A stretch of 64,000 nt of DNA from Candidatus Kinetoplastidibacterium crithidiae (GCA_019278155.1 JADMLC010000002.1:23638-87637), one strand, 5' to 3'; positions 38,141-48,665 are shown, numbered from the stretch's first letter. Made by a program: numbers and translations. Notes: generated by a model from the letters alone, not told the origin.

Positions 38141-39031
38141 TTATGAAATATTATAATATGATTTATAGCATAATATGTCTTGTAGTTCTTCTGTGATGTT
38201 TTCATATAATTTAGAATTGCTTGCTAAAACCCATCCATTACTTGGCCATGGTTTTTGTTGTAACATATCTTCGCACATACCATTTGCCTCTCTTAGTATA
38301 ATAGTTCCAGCAGCCGTATCCCAAGGAGACAAATCTAATTCTATATATCCATCATACCTACCACAAGCTACCCATGCTAGGTCTAAAGAAGCAGAGCCCA
38401 TTTTTCTAATGCTACTCGCTTGTTTTGTAATTTTTCTAGCTATTTTTGTTTGAATTGTTTGATTTGTATAATTATTAGAAGGTAATCCTATAGCTATTAT
38501 GGATTTGTTTAAATTATCTTTATTACTACAAAATATTTTTTGTTTATTAAGACAAGAACCAAAGCCAAATAATGATGTAAATAATTCTTTTCGACATGGG
38601 TCATATATTACACCTAAAATTGGAGTTTCTTTTGATAGCACACTATTATTTATGGTAGTGCCTTCTTTAGCTACCAGGGCTATTGAAATTGCGTAATGTG
38701 GTATTCCATGTAGAAAATTAGTAGTTCCATCTAATGGGTCTATGCACCATATAACAGATGTATCATTAGATTTACCAGACTCCTCAGCTAAAAAACCTAC
38801 ATAATATTCAGTATTTGATTTTAATTTATTAATTATAGCTATTTCTGATTCATAATCTGCTTGGGTTACTATAGCATTATTCTTCTTAGTGATGATCAGT
38901 TCTGTTTTTTTTAAAGAATAATTTCTTAAAATTTCTGCTCCTGCTAATGCAGCTTCAATAGCTAAGTTAAGTAGTTTGTTAAGATCTGTTTCTTTGAAAA
39001 TTAAGCTTGTTTTATTGGTATGATTATGCAT
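38141..39031 (-). CDS. Inositol monophosphatase family protein, catalytic motifs intact
   Basis: Magnesium-dependent phosphatase of the IMPase/SuhB/CysQ superfamily, 296 residues. Metal ligands are all visible: GFLAEESG (79-86), CIDPLDGTTNF (96-106) and SPWDTAAG near residue 245. An N-terminal extension of about 15 residues precedes the fold. Possible substrates are inositol phosphate, histidinol phosphate or PAP; the sequence does not decide between them. It contrasts with the decayed paralogue at 8091-8864 and may be the only active member in this window. Confidence 0.85.
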   Translation of the reverse strand: MHNHTNKTSLIFKETDLNKLLNLAIEAALAGAEILRNYSLKKTELIITKKNNAIVTQADYESEIAIINKLKSNTEYYVGFLAEESGKSNDTSVIWCIDPLDGTTNFLHGIPHYAISIALVAKEGTTINNSVLSKETPILGVIYDPCRKELFTSLFGFGSCLNKQKIFCSNKDNLNKSIIAIGLPSNNYTNQTIQTKIARKITKQASSIRKMGSASLDLAWVACGRYDGYIELDLSPWDTAAGTIILREANGMCEDMLQQKPWPSNGWVLASNSKLYENITEELQDILCYKSYYNIS

Positions 39032-39116
39032 ATACGAGGTTTATTATTTTTAGATATTTTTTGAAAGCTTATCTTGAAATTTTTAGATATAAAATAAATA
39101 TTTACCATAATTATAT

Positions 39117-40901
39117 ATGAGATTAGGATATAGTAAAGTGAGTCTTATGTTGGATATTAATAAGGAATTATCGATTTCTTATCATGTGTTTATTGTTGGG
39201 AATAAGATTCCATGGAGATGGCAATTTAAGGATTCTTTTACAATATGCCAGACTAGTTTTAATAATGGATTAGATTTTCTAGTCACATGGGATACTTGGA
39301 AAAATGATACATATAGATGTTCTCGTTTACATTATGTTGTACTTGAGTCAAATAATTATTGCAAAGAACATTTGAGAAATATTTATTCTAGTTTACCAAC
39401 TGAATTGCTTAACTATGCTGATTCTTTGTTATGTAAGTTACCTAATTATTGTTATGGAATTTATAGACTAGAATTTGAAGATTGTAATTTAACTTTAACT
39501 TTGTTTCTTGGAGTTAGACATTTACTTTCTCAACAGATAGTTGCAGAATTTAATGCATATTTTTTAAGTTATCCAACTATAGAAGAGCAAAAATATTTTA
39601 AGAGAACAGTCTTAAATTTATCTAAATTAGCTGCTAAAGAATCTACTATATCGATCATTAAAAGAGATAATTATATATTAAACATTTTGTATGAAATTGG
39701 TTTTAGGGTTTTTATAGAAGGTAGTAGCATTCGGGATTTATATAGAATTGTTGGGGTATGGTCACGTATATGGTCATCAAAATATAGATCTTTGATAAAA
39801 AGTAACACCAATATTGTTATTGTTGGAGCTGGGCTGTCAGGCATTGGTATAGCTCATGCTTTGAGTATTAGAGGTATGGAATCAAATATTATAGATATTG
39901 ATGTTAATGGTGATTGTCATATAGGTCATTTAGCAGCTTCTTTAAGTCCTTCTATATCAGTTGATGATAATGTTTTATCTCGTTTGGTAAGGTTTGGTAT
40001 GGATCGATCCTGGGCAAGATGGTCTCCTTTAATGTCGAAAGCTTTTTTAGATCGCTGTGGTTCATTGCAATTAGATATAAGGTTTAAAAATGATAAGATA
40101 TTAGATGTTATAAATAATAATTCTTCATTAAGTAATCTATACAGATATGTTGATAGGAAGGAAGCAAGCGATATAGCAGGTATAGAAGTTTCCAGTGGTG
40201 GTATTTTTTGTAAAAATAGTATAGTAGTCTCTCCCAGAGTTCTCATAAATAGAATATTAAAATTATCAAAAATTAATGTCATTCAACAATTTGTAACAAA
40301 GTTAGATAAAAGAGAAGATAAGTGGGTTATCTTTGGTAGGGATGGTAAACAATTGATTAGTGCTGATATATTGATACTAGCAAACTCATACAATTCTTTG
40401 AGTTTATTAAATAGTATTAAAGCACATCATTCTCTCAGATATTTATTCGAAGCAAAAAAAATATTAGGAGAAATAGCATTAATTCAAGATATTGATTTGC
40501 AAGGTGGTCCTAATTGTATCGTAGAAGGGCAATGTTATATTTTGCCATCGAAGAATGGATATTGTGTTGTAGGTGGTACATATTTAAGTGATTTTAGAAA
40601 TGATACTTTGGTAAAGAGATCAAGATTAAATAATTTGTCTAATTTAGTAGAATCAGTAGATGGCATACATGATATTTATCATAAGTGTATATTTTATTGG
40701 AATGGAGAAAGGATGATTTTGCCTAACAGAATTCCTATCATAGGTAATGTTGTTGATAATGACAATCTTTTTCTGGCTATTGGATATGCATCTAGAGGTT
40801 TGTGTTGGTCATCTCTTGGGGGTGACATAATAGCTTCCCAAATTTGTGGTGAGCCATTGTTAATAGAAAAACAAATGATGAAAATTTTGAAACCAAGGTG
40901 A
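39117..40901 (+). CDS. mnmC: MnmC: oxidoreductase domain intact, methyltransferase domain decayed
   Basis: In other bacteria this bifunctional enzyme finishes the wobble base mnm5s2U34. The C-terminal FAD domain converts cmnm5 to nm5, and the N-terminal domain then methylates it. Here the FAD domain looks good: GAGLSGIGIAHAL (237-249) and the C-terminal signature GERMILPNRIPIIG...GYASRGL. The N-terminal half is recognisable (HVFIVGNKIPWRW, LHYVVLESN). However, the SAM-binding ETGFGTGLNFL reads QTSFNNGLDFL (45-55), and the catalytic DAWFLDGFAP reads NAYFLSYPTI (146-155), with the following NPxMW lost. Methylation is probably gone and tRNAs would stop at nm5s2U. The frame itself is unbroken (594 residues). 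Opposite strand to the phosphatase upstream. Confidence 0.85.
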   Translation: MRLGYSKVSLMLDINKELSISYHVFIVGNKIPWRWQFKDSFTICQTSFNNGLDFLVTWDTWKNDTYRCSRLHYVVLESNNYCKEHLRNIYSSLPTELLNYADSLLCKLPNYCYGIYRLEFEDCNLTLTLFLGVRHLLSQQIVAEFNAYFLSYPTIEEQKYFKRTVLNLSKLAAKESTISIIKRDNYILNILYEIGFRVFIEGSSIRDLYRIVGVWSRIWSSKYRSLIKSNTNIVIVGAGLSGIGIAHALSIRGMESNIIDIDVNGDCHIGHLAASLSPSISVDDNVLSRLVRFGMDRSWARWSPLMSKAFLDRCGSLQLDIRFKNDKILDVINNNSSLSNLYRYVDRKEASDIAGIEVSSGGIFCKNSIVVSPRVLINRILKLSKINVIQQFVTKLDKREDKWVIFGRDGKQLISADILILANSYNSLSLLNSIKAHHSLRYLFEAKKILGEIALIQDIDLQGGPNCIVEGQCYILPSKNGYCVVGGTYLSDFRNDTLVKRSRLNNLSNLVESVDGIHDIYHKCIFYWNGERMILPNRIPIIGNVVDNDNLFLAIGYASRGLCWSSLGGDIIASQICGEPLLIEKQMMKILKPR

Positions 40902-40958
40902 AATTATTATTGATATTAATTTACTTAATATGATAGAATAAACCTTGTTTTTGATAAT

Positions 40959-41034
40959 GGGGTGTTAGCTCAGCCGGTAGAGCAGTTGACTTTTAATCAA
41001 TTGGTCGTGGGTTCGATTCCCGCACACCCCACCA
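40959..41034 (+). tRNA. tRNA-Lys (anticodon TTT)
   Basis: Acceptor GGGGTGT/ACACCCC, anticodon loop CTTTTAA with TTT, encoded CCA. Its U34 is a substrate of the MnmC pathway encoded just upstream. Confidence 0.96.
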
Positions 41035-41205
41035 GCCAACTCTGTTTGAGAGTTTATTATAGTGCTCAATGACTTAAATAATTTGCAAAATTTTTATTTC
41101 TAGCTTTAAATAACAAGATTATTCTATCCAAATATTTTCAATTATTTGAATATCCATTGGTATACAGTACAGTTGATGCCCAGAATATGTCAACTCTTCT
41201 GGTTG

Positions 41206-41282
41206 TGGCGGAGCGGACGGGACTCGAACCCGCGACCCCCGGCGTGACAGGCCGGTATTCTAACCAACTGAACTACCGCTCC
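41206..41282 (-). tRNA. tRNA-Asp (anticodon GTC)
   Basis: Acceptor GGAGCGG/CCGCTCC, anticodon loop CTGTCAC with GTC, encoded CCA. Last of three leftward tRNAs; a queuosine substrate. Confidence 0.96.
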
Positions 41283-41297
41283 GAATTATTAATTCTC

Positions 41298-41373
41298 TGG
41301 CGTCCCCTAGGGGATTCGAACCCCTGTACTCACCGTGAAAGGGTGATGTCCTAGGCCTCTAGACGAAGGGGAC
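41298..41373 (-). tRNA. tRNA-Glu (anticodon TTC)
   Basis: Acceptor GTCCCCT/AGGGGAC, anticodon loop CTTTCAC with TTC, encoded CCA. Middle of the Ala-Glu-Asp tRNA run. Confidence 0.96.
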
Positions 41374-41381
41374 AAATAATT

Positions 41382-41457
<76 letters not shown>

Positions 41458-41578
41458 TACACAAATTTTTGTATACATATCTAAAAATTATTTTTGTATT
41501 ATGACTTATATTTTATCTATATGCAAGCTTATAAATTAAATATTTATTTTTTTATTGAATATTTTTTTACATATTCAA

Positions 41579-42427
41579 TTATTTTTGAGTGCGTTTTACT
41601 CTAAGCCATAAAGCTTTTCTTGCATTTGCTCTAATAACTTCTAATTGTAGATCTTCGTATACAGCCTTATCACCACATTGTGGTATTTTATTTAATTCTC
41701 CTACCAACCATCCTCCAACACTATCATAATCATTATTTGGCAAATTTGTTTTTATATAATCATTAAAATGATTTATATCTGTAGAAGCCATTACTATCCA
41801 TTGATTTGGTCCTTCTGCAAATATTGAATTATTTTCAGTATTATCAAATTCATCTTCTATATTTCCAACTATTTGTTCTAGAACATCTTCCATAGTAATC
41901 AGTCCTGATATTCCACCATGTTCATCTATTACTATAGCCATATGGTTGCGACTTATTCTAAATTCCCTTAGAAGTATGTTAAGCTTTTTTGATTCTGGAA
42001 TAAAAACGGCAGATCTAATTAATGATTTTAATGTTATTTCTGGATCGGAAATATAACGTAATAGTTCTTTTGCTATAACTATTCCTATAACATTATCACG
42101 TTCTCCTTCAAATACAGGGAAACGTGAATGAGTACTTTCTAGTATTGTATTAACCATTTCAGATATTGGTGTAGAAACTTCTAACATATGCATTTTAGAA
42201 CGAGGAACCATTATTTCTCCGCTTGTTTTATCGGATAATAATAAGCTACCATCTATTATCGACAATACGTCACAGTCTATAATTCCTTTTGTATTTGCTG
42301 AAGCTAATATTTTCTTTAGATGATCTAAGTTATTAGGTGCATGTCTAAATTTAGACATAAGTAGTTCTATCATAGACTTTATAGAAAATTTATTAATTCT
42401 ATATTTTGTTTTAATATAATCATTCAC
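41579..42427 (-). CDS. corC: CorC/HlyC-family CBS-domain protein
   Basis: Soluble protein of 282 residues with two CBS domains (about 70-190: GEIMVPRSKMHML, IVIDEHGGISGLITMEDVLEQIVG) and a C-terminal transporter-associated domain (about 205-280). In enterobacteria CorC is linked to magnesium/cobalt efflux; the actual role is unsettled. It is the last gene of the miaB-phoH-ybeY-corC order that is conserved in proteobacteria. The apolipoprotein acyltransferase gene lnt, often next in that order, is not found here. Confidence 0.9.
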   Translation of the reverse strand: MNDYIKTKYRINKFSIKSMIELLMSKFRHAPNNLDHLKKILASANTKGIIDCDVLSIIDGSLLLSDKTSGEIMVPRSKMHMLEVSTPISEMVNTILESTHSRFPVFEGERDNVIGIVIAKELLRYISDPEITLKSLIRSAVFIPESKKLNILLREFRISRNHMAIVIDEHGGISGLITMEDVLEQIVGNIEDEFDNTENNSIFAEGPNQWIVMASTDINHFNDYIKTNLPNNDYDSVGGWLVGELNKIPQCGDKAVYEDLQLEVIRANARKALWLRVKRTQK

Positions 42428-42553
42428 TTTTATGGTACCAAGTTTTATCTCATAGGATGATAAAATCGTAGAAAATTTGTTGAGGTCAAAATTTAATATT
42501 TATAATATATTTTATGTGCATAATAAAATCGGTATGTTGTATATTATAGGAGG

Positions 42554-43042
42554 TTATTGTTCATAAGGATTTTTTATTTTTAGACTTTCAAGTATTAAAA
42601 TTTCAATATTTTCCATTTCTAGTGTTTCTAAATGTTCTTTATGATCAAATCCTAACGCATGTAATACCCCATGTATAACTATGTGAGCAGCATGTTCAAT
42701 TTTGTTTTTATTTTGCTCTGCAGCTTCTTTATATATAATGGGAAGACAAATAACTAGGTCAGCAGTTAATAAATTTTCACTTACTCCATACTCAAATGTT
42801 AAAACATTTGTTGCATAATCTTTATTCCGGAAGGATTTATTTAATAATCTACCTTCTTCTTCCTCTACTAGCCTAACTGTAATTATAATTGATTTTATTT
42901 CTTTTGATATGAAATTAGTGGTAAATTCAATTGATCTGGAAACCCATTTTCTAATTTTCCATCTAGGGATGTCACAATCTTTAGTAGCATATTGTACAGA
43001 TAGAGAAAGTTTATATGTTGGTTTGATATCAACTTTTCTCAT
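42554..43042 (-). CDS. ybeY: Endoribonuclease YbeY
   Basis: Zinc-dependent RNase that matures the 3' end of 16S rRNA and takes part in ribosome quality control. The active-site signature HGVLHALGFDH (three His ligands) is near residues 124-134, preceded by NVLTFEYG. At 162 residues it is normal length. Its start overlaps the end of phoH by 14 bp, a sign of coupled translation. Confidence 0.95.
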   Translation of the reverse strand: MRKVDIKPTYKLSLSVQYATKDCDIPRWKIRKWVSRSIEFTTNFISKEIKSIIITVRLVEEEEGRLLNKSFRNKDYATNVLTFEYGVSENLLTADLVICLPIIYKEAAEQNKNKIEHAAHIVIHGVLHALGFDHKEHLETLEMENIEILILESLKIKNPYEQ

Positions 43043-44006
43043 AAGCTTCTACTATTTTTGATACCAAAGGATGTCGCATTATATCTTTTTGTGTAAATCT
43101 TGTTATAGAAATTCCATCTATATTATTTAAAATTGATATGGCATGATTCAAACCACTTTTTTGTCCTTTTTGTAAATCTATTTGTGATGGATCTCCAGTA
43201 ATAACGGCTTTGCTATGGAATCCTATTCTTGTAAGAAACATCTTCATTTGTTCTGGAGTAGTATTTTGAGACTCATCTAATATTATGAAAGAATTATTTA
43301 ATGTTCTACCTCTCATGTATGCTAGGGGAGCTATTTCTATAATTTGTTTTTCTATTAGTTTTTGAACTTTTTCGGCTCCAATAAATTCATATAAAATATC
43401 ATATAATGGTCTTAGATACGGGTCTATTTTCTGCGTTAAATCTCCTGGTAGGAACCCTAATCTTTCTCCTGCTTCTACTGCTGGACGTGTTAATAGTATT
43501 TTTTTTATTATTCCTAGTTCTAGATACCTTATTGCACAAATTATTGCTAACATCGTTTTCCCAGTACCTGCAGGTCCAACGCTAAAATTAATAATACTTT
43601 TATAAATATTTTCTAAACATTTATGTTGTTGATTGCTTTTAGGTTTAAATTTGCTAAAGTTGAGAAAATCATTATAAGCATTTTGGTCGTTTATTTCTGA
43701 TTTCTTATTTGTAGATTCATTTTCTCTAATTTCTTTTATGCCTAAGAATATATCTTGTTCCATTATCTCCCGTTTTTTTGCTTGCTCATAGAATGAATAT
43801 AAAGCTTTTTTTACTAATAAGGAATCTTGTCCTTGTATTTTGAATATATTTCCTATTCTTGTGATAGATGTATTTGTGTTTTCAGATAATATCCTAATGT
43901 TTATGTCTAAAGGACCACATAGTTTTGATATAACAAAATTAGCATTTGTTTCATCAAAAATTATTTGATCAAAATTTGTTTGTTGTTTGATTATATTATT
44001 TTGCAT
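43029..44006 (-). CDS. phoH: PhoH-like ATPase (YbeZ)
   Basis: Cytoplasmic P-loop ATPase associated with YbeY and RNA metabolism. Walker A is SVGPAGTGKTMLA (about residues 138-150); Walker B lies in FIILDESQNTTPEQMKMFLTRIG; sensor region ITGDPSQIDL. At 325 residues it is full length, with the N-terminal KH-like region present. Overlaps ybeY at its 3' end and follows miaB by 8 bp. Confidence 0.94.
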   Translation of the reverse strand: MQNNIIKQQTNFDQIIFDETNANFVISKLCGPLDINIRILSENTNTSITRIGNIFKIQGQDSLLVKKALYSFYEQAKKREIMEQDIFLGIKEIRENESTNKKSEINDQNAYNDFLNFSKFKPKSNQQHKCLENIYKSIINFSVGPAGTGKTMLAIICAIRYLELGIIKKILLTRPAVEAGERLGFLPGDLTQKIDPYLRPLYDILYEFIGAEKVQKLIEKQIIEIAPLAYMRGRTLNNSFIILDESQNTTPEQMKMFLTRIGFHSKAVITGDPSQIDLQKGQKSGLNHAISILNNIDGISITRFTQKDIMRHPLVSKIVEAYEKS

Positions 44007-44014
44007 TATTTCAA

Positions 44015-45388
44015 TTAACTTGTTGCAGTGCAGTTAATTTCACCTCTTAATGTATTACTGTTTATTTGTGTTATTTTTATGTCTACTAAGTCGCCTATGT
44101 TGTTACAATTGCCGGCAAAATTAACAACCCTATTATTTTCAGTTCTTCCCATTAGTTCATTCGCATTATTTTTTGAAATTCCTTCTATTAAAACTCTTTG
44201 CATAGAATTAAGCATAGATTCGGATATATTTCTTGCCTGCTCATTTATTAATTTTTGTAATTTTTGTAATCTTTGTAACTTTATTTCATGACTATTGGTG
44301 TCAGGTATATTAGCTGCTGGAGTACCTGGCCTTGGTGAATATATAAAAGAAAACGACGTATCAAACCCAACATCTTCTATTAATGCTAAGGTTTTTTGGA
44401 AATCATCTTCAGTTTCCCCAGGAAAACCAATTATAAAATCTGAGGATACTTTTAAGCCTGGTCTTGCTGATCTCAAATTTCTAATAATTGATTTATATTC
44501 AATAGAAGAATATCCTCTCTTCATTGCAGATAAAATCCTATCACTACCAGATTGAACTGGTAAGTGTAGAAATGATACTAATTTTGGCAAATTAACATAG
44601 GCATCATATATTCGTTTGGTCATTTCTCTTGGGTGTGATGTTGTGTATCTAATTCTTTCTATACCTGGTATTTCATGGATATACTCTAAAAGCATTGCAA
44701 GGTCTGCTATTTCTTTGCTATTTCCTTTTGTACCTCTATAGGCATTCACATTTTGTCCAAGCAGAGTAACTTCTTTGATTCCATTGTTTGCAAGATCTGC
44801 TATCTCTAATAATATGTCCTCAAATGGCCTTGATACTTCAGTTCCTCTAGTATAAGGGACAACACAAAAACTACAATATTTGCTACATCCTTCCATTATA
44901 GAAACGAATGCTGTTGGTTTAGTTATTTTTGGCAGCGGTATAGAATCAAATTTTTCAATTTCTGGAAAGCTTATGTCTATTTGTGGTTTATTATTTAGAA
45001 TTCTTGAATCTATTAACTTAGATACTTTATGGATAGTTTGTGGTCCAAAAACTATATCTACATAAGGAGCTCTTTTTATTATTTCATGACCTTCTTGACT
45101 AGCTACGCATCCTCCAACTCCTATAATAAGATTTGGATTTTCTTCTTTTATTTCTTTTATCCTTCCTAAATCTGAAAATACTTTTTCTTGAGCTTTTTCT
45201 CTTATTGAACAAGTATTTAATATGATGATATCAGCTTTTTCAGCTTGTTTTACTATTTCAATTTGCTTTTTTGTTTCTAGTATATCAATAATTTTTTCTG
45301 AGTCATACTCATTCATTTGACAACCAAAAGTTTTAATATATACATTATATTTTTTTGTTTTTTTGTTTTCTAAGTCTTTGTTATCCAT
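44015..45388 (-). CDS. miaB: tRNA-2-methylthio-N6-isopentenyladenosine methylthiotransferase
   Basis: Radical SAM enzyme that adds the methylthio group to i6A37 of tRNAs reading U-starting codons. N-terminal cluster cysteines appear in [20 protein letters not shown] and GGCVASQ. The radical SAM CxxxCxxC motif is [16 protein letters not shown] (about residues 168-183), and a TRAM domain ends the 457-residue protein. A short 9-bp tandem repeat (44254-44281) encodes QRLQKLQKL in the linker helix. First gene of the miaB-phoH-ybeY-corC series. Confidence 0.96.
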   Translation of the reverse strand: MDNKDLENKKTKKYNVYIKTFGCQMNEYDSEKIIDILETKKQIEIVKQAEKADIIILNTCSIREKAQEKVFSDLGRIKEIKEENPNLIIGVGGCVASQEGHEIIKRAPYVDIVFGPQTIHKVSKLIDSRILNNKPQIDISFPEIEKFDSIPLPKITKPTAFVSIMEGCSKYCSFCVVPYTRGTEVSRPFEDILLEIADLANNGIKEVTLLGQNVNAYRGTKGNSKEIADLAMLLEYIHEIPGIERIRYTTSHPREMTKRIYDAYVNLPKLVSFLHLPVQSGSDRILSAMKRGYSSIEYKSIIRNLRSARPGLKVSSDFIIGFPGETEDDFQKTLALIEDVGFDTSFSFIYSPRPGTPAANIPDTNSHEIKLQRLQKLQKLINEQARNISESMLNSMQRVLIEGISKNNANELMGRTENNRVVNFAGNCNNIGDLVDIKITQINSNTLRGEINCTATS

Positions 45389-45433
45389 TGGTTTTGATTA
45401 AGAATTAAATAGTTGTATTTTATTATATGCAGA

Positions 45434-46366
45434 CTAATCACGTGGTTCTGCATATAATGCTTTTTTCCCAAATCTCATCAGCAAAGCTAGTGAAGAAGAA
45501 ACAAATATAGAGGAATAAATACCAAACCAAATTCCTATAGTGAGAGCAATAGCAAAATAATGCAAAGTTGCGCCTCCAAATAGTAATATCGATAAAACCA
45601 TGAATTGGGTTGAACCATGCGTGATTATTGTTCTAGATATAGTTTGAGTTATTGATATATTGATTATATTTCTTATGTTTCTTATGTTTTTAGGGCCTGT
45701 GTATTTTAAATAATTCTCTCTTACTCTATCCATTACAATTACTGATTCATTAACAGAATAGCCCAATGCAGCGAGTGTTCCTGCTAATACAGAAAGGGAG
45801 AATTCCCATTGAAAAAAAGCAAAAAAACCCAGAATAATTATTACATCATGCAAATTTGCCATTACGACAGCAGCAGCGATTATCAATTCAAATCTAATAC
45901 TTAAATAAAATATTATGCCTATGACTAACATAATTAAAGATATCAACATATCTTGTAGTAATTTTTCTCCTACTTGTGGCCCTATAAATTCTGTTTTATT
46001 TATGTTAAATGAATGATCATATTTTTGCAGTTCATTTAATATGTTAAATGTCGTAGTTTCTAGGGAGAAATTTTCTAAATTTGGTAATTTTATTATTATT
46101 TCTTTCGAAGACCCAAGATATTGAACTTGTGTATGTTCCATATGTGGAATATTTAATAGAGATGATTTGATGTCATCAAGTTGTAGTATTTTTTCTCCAG
46201 AGTAGCTTGCCTCTATAATTGACCCACCAGTAAATTCAGTGGATAAATTAAATCCTTTATGAAATATAAAGAACACAGAAATAGAAAATGTTACTAAACT
46301 TATGATATTTAGTAAAACAGCATATTGCATAAAATGTATAGTTTTACTAATGCGGAACAGTTCCAT
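45434..46366 (-). CDS. secF: Protein-export membrane protein SecF
   Basis: With SecD it uses the proton gradient to help the Sec translocon. The 310-residue protein has six membrane helices and a periplasmic domain near 35-125. Family motifs are STEFTGGSIIE after TM1, GYSVNESVIVMDRVREN (about 200-216) and ISRTIITHGSTQFMVLSILLFGG. A short 9-bp tandem repeat near 45672-45690 encodes NIRNIRN. Follows secD by 26 bp. Confidence 0.95.
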   Translation of the reverse strand: MELFRISKTIHFMQYAVLLNIISLVTFSISVFFIFHKGFNLSTEFTGGSIIEASYSGEKILQLDDIKSSLLNIPHMEHTQVQYLGSSKEIIIKLPNLENFSLETTTFNILNELQKYDHSFNINKTEFIGPQVGEKLLQDMLISLIMLVIGIIFYLSIRFELIIAAAVVMANLHDVIIILGFFAFFQWEFSLSVLAGTLAALGYSVNESVIVMDRVRENYLKYTGPKNIRNIRNIINISITQTISRTIITHGSTQFMVLSILLFGGATLHYFAIALTIGIWFGIYSSIFVSSSLALLMRFGKKALYAEPRD

Positions 46367-46392
46367 TATATATACCTAATAAAGCTTATTAA

Positions 46393-48276
46393 TTAATAAT
46401 CTAAATTTCGTGGTTTCCAAATTTGGCCAATATATATTTTTTTTATATTTTTTTTATTTCCATAGAATAGATTAATTAAAAATCTTACAAATATTACAGA
46501 AGAAAAAATTGATGATAATATGCCAATGCAATGTACTACGGCAAAACCTCTTATAGATCCTGACCCTAAGATTAATAAAGATAATCCAACAATAAAAGTA
46601 GTTAGATTTGAATCTAGTATAGTATTCCACGCTTTTTCAAATCCATCTTCTATAGATTTTTTTGGTGTATTTGATCCATTGCGTAATTCTTCCCTTATGC
46701 GTTCATTTATTAAAACGTTGGCATCTATTGAAATTCCTATTGTTAGTGCAATGGCTGCTATTCCTGGCAATGTAATCGTTGCTTGTAATATTGATAATGA
46801 TGAAATTAATAAAATTATGTTTAATGCCAATCCAATGGAGGCAAATATGCCAAATATTTGATAATATAATATCATGAAAATTACTATGGCAGAAAAGCCA
46901 TAAAACACAGATTTTATTCCTTTCTCTATATTATTAGATCCTAAGCTTGGCCCTATGATTTTTTCTTCAATTATGCTCATAGGAGCAGATAATAATCCTG
47001 AACGAAGTATCAAAGATATATCAGCTGCCTCTTGATAGTTCATAGATCCAGTTATTTGTATATTTCCATTAGGAATTTCACTTCTGATTATTGGTGCTGT
47101 GACAATTTCTCCTTTGCCATCTTCATATATTAGTATTGCTAATCTTTTATTTATGTTATCTCTTGTTATGTCTTTGAAGATCCTTGCTCCTTTATTATCT
47201 AAAGTCAAATTGACAGATGGCTGACCAGTTTGTGGATCTCTTCCAGGTTGTGCATTATATATGTTGGCACTATTAATAATAGATTGAGCATGTACTACTA
47301 TCCTATTATTATTTTTATCATAAAAGAGTTCTTTGCCAATTGGAACTATTCCTTGAGATAGTGATAATTGTGTTGATTTTGAATCGTCTACTAATCTGAA
47401 TTCTATTGTCGCAGTTCTTCCTAGAATTTCTTTAGCTTTCATAATATCTTGTAAACCTGGCAATTGAACTATTATTTCATCAGATCCTTGTTGTTGAATT
47501 ATAGGCTCAGATACTCCTAAAGCATTTATGCGGTTATTCAATGTTAGTAGGTTTTGTTGAATAGCTCGTTTTTTTATTTCTGATATTTTAGAAGGTTCAA
47601 ATTTACATTCGAGGTGATCATCTACTATATTAGTAGTGATTCCATATATAGAAGAGTTTATTTTTTTGTTAAATTCACTAATATCATGGTTGTTTGCTAG
47701 ATATATATGAATGCTTTTGCCGTCATTATGTATTTTTCTAATGTTTAACTTATGTTTTTTTATTATTGTTTTGATATCCATTACTAAATTATCATAACTA
47801 GAAGATATTGCTTTATCTATATCAACCTTAATCAAAATATGAATGCCACCTCTTAAATCTAAGCCAAGTACGATTGGTTTAGGTGTGAATGGTCCTAGTT
47901 TCATCATCCATTTTGGAATATTGGAAACTATATTAGGTGTAACAATATAGGGATTGGATTTGTATGTATTATTTAGTAAATTTTCTATTATGTTAGTGGA
48001 TATTATTTGATCATCAGGATATAACAACATAATATCTATAACAGATAGATCTCCTTTTTTTACAAGTGAACATTTTTTATATGGAATATTCACTTGTTTT
48101 ATTGCAGCTTCAATTTTATTTGCTAACAAATCATCAACTTGTATATTTTTCTTTGCACTTCTAACCTGAATAGACGGAGACACTCCATATAGGTTTGGTA
48201 TGAAATACAGCACCCCTATAAAAACTATTAGTAATATAAGAATGTTTTTCCATCTTGGGTAGCAGTTCATATGCAT
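46393..48276 (-). CDS. secD: Protein-export membrane protein SecD
   Basis: Partner of SecF. 627 residues; TM1 near 10-30; conserved LGLDLRGGIHILIKVD (about 138-153). A large periplasmic region follows with NPSV-like substrate features, then five C-terminal membrane helices with IALTIGISIDANVLINERIREEL (about 515-537). Starts at ATG 48276 or two codons later (48270). Gene order queA-tgt-yajC-secD-secF is standard. Confidence 0.95.
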   Translation of the reverse strand: MHMNCYPRWKNILILLIVFIGVLYFIPNLYGVSPSIQVRSAKKNIQVDDLLANKIEAAIKQVNIPYKKCSLVKKGDLSVIDIMLLYPDDQIISTNIIENLLNNTYKSNPYIVTPNIVSNIPKWMMKLGPFTPKPIVLGLDLRGGIHILIKVDIDKAISSSYDNLVMDIKTIIKKHKLNIRKIHNDGKSIHIYLANNHDISEFNKKINSSIYGITTNIVDDHLECKFEPSKISEIKKRAIQQNLLTLNNRINALGVSEPIIQQQGSDEIIVQLPGLQDIMKAKEILGRTATIEFRLVDDSKSTQLSLSQGIVPIGKELFYDKNNNRIVVHAQSIINSANIYNAQPGRDPQTGQPSVNLTLDNKGARIFKDITRDNINKRLAILIYEDGKGEIVTAPIIRSEIPNGNIQITGSMNYQEAADISLILRSGLLSAPMSIIEEKIIGPSLGSNNIEKGIKSVFYGFSAIVIFMILYYQIFGIFASIGLALNIILLISSLSILQATITLPGIAAIALTIGISIDANVLINERIREELRNGSNTPKKSIEDGFEKAWNTILDSNLTTFIVGLSLLILGSGSIRGFAVVHCIGILSSIFSSVIFVRFLINLFYGNKKNIKKIYIGQIWKPRNLDY

Positions 48277-48320
48277 TTATATAAAGTTAATAATGAAAAA
48301 GTATCAAACTAGATCTTTGA

Positions 48321-48665
48321 TTATAATGATTTTATTGTTCCTTTAGGCATTGTACCAATAACAGCATTTTTTTGAACAATTATTTCTACTACTTGATTAT
48401 TTGAACGGGAAATTTCAAGAAATATATAATTATCTTGTATTTTACTAATTATGCCCATTATTCCTCCAGAAGTAGTAATTTCATCACCTTTAGATAAGGA
48501 TGCAATTAAATTTTTATGTTCTTTTTGGCGTTTTATTTGCGGTCTAATCATTAAAAAATATAAAACTACAAACATTATTATTATAGGAAACATACTTATT
48601 ATTGTATTGTTTTCTGCAGATGTTGCATTTGCAATAATGAAATTGGAATAGTTTATAAAATTCAT
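48321..48665 (-). CDS. yajC: Sec translocon accessory protein YajC
   Basis: Small single-span membrane protein that copurifies with SecDF. 114 residues: one membrane helix (about 20-42, IIMFVVLYFLMIRPQ), then the conserved RPQIKRQKEHKNLIASLSKGDEITTSGGIMG. Intact. Sits 44 bp upstream of secD. Confidence 0.93.
   Translation of the reverse strand: MNFINYSNFIIANATSAENNTIISMFPIIIMFVVLYFLMIRPQIKRQKEHKNLIASLSKGDEITTSGGIMGIISKIQDNYIFLEISRSNNQVVEIIVQKNAVIGTMPKGTIKSL

Noticed and set aside
41157..41354. Plus-strand open frame across tRNA-Asp and part of tRNA-Glu
   Set aside because: Typical spurious reading frame opposite tRNA genes.
44254..44281. Three-copy 9-bp repeat in miaB
   Set aside because: Short, in frame, in a linker helix; ordinary slippage in AT-rich DNA.
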